Assembly (NCBI GenBank): GCA_023451915.1
Contig: JAEXXS010000236.1
Span: 1 to 8,899 of the forward strand
Direction: 5' to 3'
Length of the DNA: 8,899 nucleotides
Source: Pseudomonadota bacterium
GTDB lineage: Bacteria; Pseudomonadota; Alphaproteobacteria; Rhizobiales; Rhizobiaceae
The position numbers and the translations under genes are program-made. Under the pieces are notes generated by a model. That model searched no databases, had not been told where the DNA came from, and saw only the letters and a program-made list of their open reading frames with translations. This document shows positions 6,626 through 8,899 of this stretch, one piece after another. Position 1 is the first letter of the stretch, and each line of letters opens with the position of its first letter.

Positions 6626-7072
6626 TTATGCTCCTTCACCAGCTTCGTTGTCGCGTGGGCGACGTGGGCCGCGGTCACCGCGATCGCCACGGTCGAAACC
6701 ACCTTCACGGCGGCGCGGACGGTCATCGCCATCACGCTCGCGACGGTCGTCACGGCGGGTCAGCATGGCCGACTGGCCTTCTTCGTGTTCTTCAACGCGA
6801 ATGGTCATGAAGCGCAGGACGTCTTCATTGATACGCATCTGACGTTCCATTTCAGCAACGGCAGCAGCCGGAGCGTCGATGTTCAGAAGCGTATAATACG
6901 CCTTACGGTTCTTGTTGATACGGTAGGTGAGGGGACGCAGACCCCAAGCTTCAACCTTACCGACCTTGCCGCCATTAGCTTCGAGGACACCCTTGTACTG
7001 TTCGACGAGAGCGTCGACCTGCTGCTGGGAAATGTCCTGGCGGGCAAGAAGCACATGTTCATAAAGAGCCAT
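6626..7072 (-). CDS. rpsF: 30S ribosomal protein S6
   Basis: S6 is the partner of S18 on the 30S platform. The protein has 148 residues. The ferredoxin-like core is residues 1-95 ([52 protein letters not shown]). The tail from about 104 to 148 is dominated by Arg, Asp and Gly with RGDRG-like repeats and is predicted to be disordered. E. coli S6 instead carries glutamates added by RimK. The start at 7072 has AAAGG 8 bases upstream and gives the standard MALYEH N-terminus; the in-frame start at 7099 would add nine basic residues across this site. First gene of the ribosomal block; a promoter candidate lies at 7301-7329. Confidence 0.97.
   Translation of the reverse strand: MALYEHVLLARQDISQQQVDALVEQYKGVLEANGGKVGKVEAWGLRPLTYRINKNRKAYYTLLNIDAPAAAVAEMERQMRINEDVLRFMTIRVEEHEEGQSAMLTRRDDRRERDGDDRPRRREGGFDRGDRGDRGPRRPRDNEAGEGA
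6631..6637 (-). promoter_or_regulatory. rpsR ribosome binding site inside rpsF
   Basis: GAAGGAG on the minus strand encodes the last Glu-Gly and the start of Ala of S6 and ends 7 bases before the rpsR ATG. Ribosomes finishing rpsF would be placed directly at rpsR. Confidence 0.85.
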
Positions 7073-7099
7073 TGGCTTTGCCTTTCTTCGTTTTATCAC

Positions 7100-7114
7100 G
7101 CCGACACCAGCGGC
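7100..7114 (-). promoter_or_regulatory. Leader hairpin just upstream of rpsF
   Basis: On the minus strand GCCG and CGGC pair around the loop CUGGUGU, ending 27 bases before the rpsF start; flanking UUA and UAA could add pairs across a bulge. In several bacteria the S6-S18 complex represses its own operon by binding a CCG-containing element in the rpsF leader. The position and the CCG fit that idea, but I have not matched the published consensus. Another short hairpin, CCGG-AAAA-CCGG, lies at 7139-7150. Confidence 0.3.
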
Positions 7115-7229
7115 TAAGCCCCTGCGACTTCTCTTTTGCCGGAAAACCGGTGAAGAAAGGACGCGTATCTGAGACGGTCGAGAGCGGAGACACGGGAGGC
7201 AGAAGCGCTTATGACTTCCAACGTATTTC

Positions 7230-7247
7230 TAACTAAATCATTAGTTA
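7230..7247. promoter_or_regulatory. Perfect palindrome TAACTAA-N4-TTAGTTA, candidate operator
   Basis: Seven-base arms at 7230-7236 and 7241-7247 flank ATCA. The arms are A+T-rich in a G+C-rich genome and lie between the divergent rpsF and fabD genes, 158 bases from rpsF and 234 from fabD. The form is that of a site for a dimeric helix-turn-helix regulator. If the rpsF promoter at 7301-7329 is right, the site is inside the rpsF leader, downstream of the transcription start. No regulator is assigned. Confidence 0.45.
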
Positions 7248-7260
7248 TGGACACGGCCCT

Positions 7261-7296
7261 CCGTTCAGCCCCCAGCTGGTGCCGAACAATGAACGG
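7261..7296 (-). repeat. Inverted repeat at the predicted 5' end of the rpsF leader
   Basis: CCGTTCA (7261-7267) and TGAACGG (7290-7296) pair perfectly over 7 bases. In the minus-strand RNA, 7263-7269 can instead pair with 7281-7287 (six standard pairs plus one G-U), so two hairpins compete. CCAGCTGG (7272-7279) is a palindrome inside the loop. Confidence 0.4.
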
Positions 7297-7300
7297 GCGG

Positions 7301-7329
7301 CTATTACGTGTTTTTCCCCTTGTTTGCAA
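7301..7329 (-). promoter_or_regulatory. Candidate housekeeping promoter for rpsF
   Basis: On the minus strand TTGCAA (7329-7324) and TAATAG (7306-7301) are separated by exactly 17 bases, resembling -35 and -10 boxes. Transcription would start near 7294 and give a leader of about 220 bases. For the opposite direction, TTGACT at 7360-7365 (preceded by C, as in CTTGAC boxes of alphaproteobacteria) is a possible fabD -35, but no good -10 follows it. Confidence 0.4.
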
Positions 7330-7481
7330 GCGCGATATCCCCGAAAAACCGACAAATGCTTGACTTTTCGCCCAAGGCTAAGGCACATCGCGCCAAATTG
7401 TGCATTTCATTGCAGGCATGGCGGCGAAAACGGATACCGGTTTCACCTTTATCATATGCAGAGAACCAGAACGAGGCATCA

Positions 7482-8426
7482 ATGGCGGTAGCATTTACCT
7501 TTCCCGGACAGGGCAGCCAGGCGGTAGGCATGGGCAAGGCCCTGGCCGAACAGTTCGCGGAAGCGCGCACCGTCTTTGACGAAGTGGACGCAGCGCTCGG
7601 CGAAAAGCTGTCCGCCACCATGTTCGAAGGCCCGGAAGACGTTCTGACGCTCACCGCCAATGCCCAGCCTGCGCTGATGGCCGTGTCGATGGCGGTCCTG
7701 CGCGTCATGGAAGCCCGCGGCTTCTCGCTGAAAGACAAGGTTTCCTACGTGGCCGGCCATTCGCTGGGCGAATATTCGGCTCTTTGCGCTGCCGGTACAT
7801 TCTCGCTGGCCGATACGGCGCGCCTCCTGCGCATTCGCGGCAATGCGATGCAGAAGGCTGTTCCGGTTGGCGAAGGCGCGATGGCCGCCATCATCGGTCT
7901 GGAACATGGCGACGTGGAAGCAGTCTGCACGGAAGCCAAGGCTTCCGGTTCGGTTCAGATCGCCAATGACAATGGCGGCGGCCAGCTGGTGATTTCCGGT
8001 TCCAAGGCTGCGGTCGAACTGGCGGCAAAGCTTGCTTCGGAAAAGGGCGCAAAGCGCGCCATCATGCTGCCGGTTTCAGCACCCTTCCATTCGACCCTGA
8101 TGGCCCCTGCCGCCGAAGCCATGCGCGAAGCGCTGGCCAGCGTCGAAAAGCACAATCCGGTTGTGCCGCTCATCGCCAATGTGCGCGCAGCGCCGGTGAC
8201 GGACGCCAAAGAAATCGCCGATCTGCTGGTCGAGCAAGTGACGGGCCAGGTGCGCTGGCGCGAAACCGTGGAATGGTTTGCCGCCAATGGCGTGACTTCG
8301 CTTTATGAAGTAGGTTCGGGCAAGGTTCTGACCGGTCTGGCGCGTCGCATCTCCAAGGATGTGTCGGGCGCTGCCGTTGGTTCGGCTGAAGAAATCGAAG
8401 CAGCGCTTGCTGCTCTCAACGCTTAA
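7482..8426 (+). CDS. fabD: Malonyl-CoA:ACP transacylase FabD
   Basis: FabD moves the malonyl group from CoA to acyl carrier protein, supplying the extender unit for type II fatty acid synthesis in the cytoplasm. The 314-residue protein is of standard length. It shows FPGQGSQ (7-13), the nucleophile loop GHSLGEYSA with S94, R119 in RIRGNAMQ that binds the malonyl carboxylate, and H203 in APFHSTLM as the catalytic base. The start at 7482 follows GAGG by 6 bases and gives the usual N-terminus; an in-frame GTG at 7308 would add 58 residues unlike the family. fabG follows after 12 bases, so the two form the start of a fab operon, presumably continuing with acpP beyond the window. Confidence 0.98.
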   Translation: MAVAFTFPGQGSQAVGMGKALAEQFAEARTVFDEVDAALGEKLSATMFEGPEDVLTLTANAQPALMAVSMAVLRVMEARGFSLKDKVSYVAGHSLGEYSALCAAGTFSLADTARLLRIRGNAMQKAVPVGEGAMAAIIGLEHGDVEAVCTEAKASGSVQIANDNGGGQLVISGSKAAVELAAKLASEKGAKRAIMLPVSAPFHSTLMAPAAEAMREALASVEKHNPVVPLIANVRAAPVTDAKEIADLLVEQVTGQVRWRETVEWFAANGVTSLYEVGSGKVLTGLARRISKDVSGAAVGSAEEIEAALAALNA

Positions 8427-8438
8427 AAGGGATTTCGC

Positions 8439-8899
8439 ATGTTTGATCTGACTGGCCGCAAGGCTCTCGTAACCGGCGCGACCGGCGGTCTGGGTGAAGC
8501 GATTGCTCGGGCGCTCCATGCACAGGGTGCTATTGTGGGGCTGCACGGCACGCGCGAAGAAAAGCTGAAGGAACTGGCTGCTGAACTGGGCGAGCGGGTT
8601 TTCATCTTCCCGGCCAATCTGTCGGACCGCGAAGCCGTCAAGGCGCTCGGCCAGAAGGCGGAAGAAGAGCTGGGCGGTGTCGATATTCTGGTCAACAATG
8701 CCGGTATCACCCGCGACGGCCTTTTCGTGCGCATGAGCGATGAAGACTGGGATGCGGTTCTCAACGTCAATCTCACCTCGGTCTTCAACCTGACGCGTGA
8801 GCTGACCCATCCGATGATGCGCCGCCGCAATGGCCGCATCATCAACATCACCTCCATCGTTGGCGTGACCGGCAATCCGGGTCAGGCGAATTATTGCGC
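8439..8899 (+). CDS. fabG: 3-oxoacyl-ACP reductase FabG (C-terminus cut by window edge)
   Basis: FabG is the NADPH-dependent short-chain dehydrogenase that carries out the first reduction of each fatty acid elongation cycle. About 153 residues of an expected 245 or so are visible. The cofactor loop TGATGGLG is at 12-19, NNAG at 86-89, and the catalytic N111, S139 and Y152 are present; the catalytic lysine expected at 156 lies just past the edge. AAAGG overlapping the fabD stop codon serves as ribosome binding site, so translation is probably coupled to fabD. Among many short-chain dehydrogenases the name rests on the fabD neighbourhood and the close match to FabG (MFDLTGRKALVTGA). Confidence 0.96.
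   Translation, partial: MFDLTGRKALVTGATGGLGEAIARALHAQGAIVGLHGTREEKLKELAAELGERVFIFPANLSDREAVKALGQKAEEELGGVDILVNNAGITRDGLFVRMSDEDWDAVLNVNLTSVFNLTRELTHPMMRRRNGRIINITSIVGVTGNPGQANYC

Noticed and set aside
7114..7329. 71-codon minus-strand open frame upstream of rpsF
   Set aside because: It runs through the likely rpsF promoter, the palindrome and leader hairpins, has no clear ribosome binding site, and its product has no recognisable family features.
7308..8426. Longer FabD starting at a GTG at 7308
   Set aside because: The added 58 residues are unlike any FabD N-terminus; 7482 has its own GAGG and gives the standard length.

Overview
The window is a stretch of alphaproteobacterial core chromosome, most likely Brucella or its close relatives (the former Ochrobactrum). 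The evidence is about 57% G+C by eye, a 148-residue S6 with an Arg/Asp/Gly-rich tail, an rpsF-rpsR-DUF2232-rplI cluster, and fabD-fabG reading away from rpsF. The genus is recognised from memory of the family sequences and was not checked by a search. I see no mobile element, tRNA, rRNA, CRISPR array or phage gene.

Layout. On the minus strand, read right to left, there are three transcription blocks. The ribosomal block is rpsF (7072-6626), rpsR (6623-6375), a DUF2232 membrane protein (6210-5248) and rplI (5217-4648), closed by a strong intrinsic terminator at 4575-4541. The second block is a single cyclopropane-fatty-acyl-phospholipid synthase gene (4316-3036) with a terminator at 3012-2981. 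The third is dnaB (2800-1298) followed after 27 bases by radA (1270 to beyond the left edge). On the plus strand, fabD (7482-8426) and fabG (8439 to beyond the right edge) start the fatty acid synthesis cluster, diverging from rpsF across a 409-base intergenic region.

How the genes fit together. The window joins translation (S6, S18, L9), replication and recombination (DnaB helicase, RadA branch-migration helicase) and membrane lipid supply (FabD and FabG for chain synthesis, Cfa for later modification of the chains in the membrane). All coding regions look intact, and the two at the window edges are cut only by the edges.

The less ordinary material is in the intergenic DNA. A 44-base imperfect hairpin and a neighbouring stem upstream of cfa contain G-U pairs only if transcribed from the plus strand. 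The cfa leader can form two mutually exclusive hairpins next to its ribosome binding site. A motif matching the alphaproteobacterial general-stress (EcfG) promoter lies between dnaB and cfa. Four GANTC (CcrM) sites are packed into 116 bases in front of dnaB. The rpsF/fabD intergenic region holds a perfect 7-4-7 palindrome and competing leader hairpins. None of these is proven. They are the places where a new regulatory RNA or site would most likely be found. I found no new protein system.
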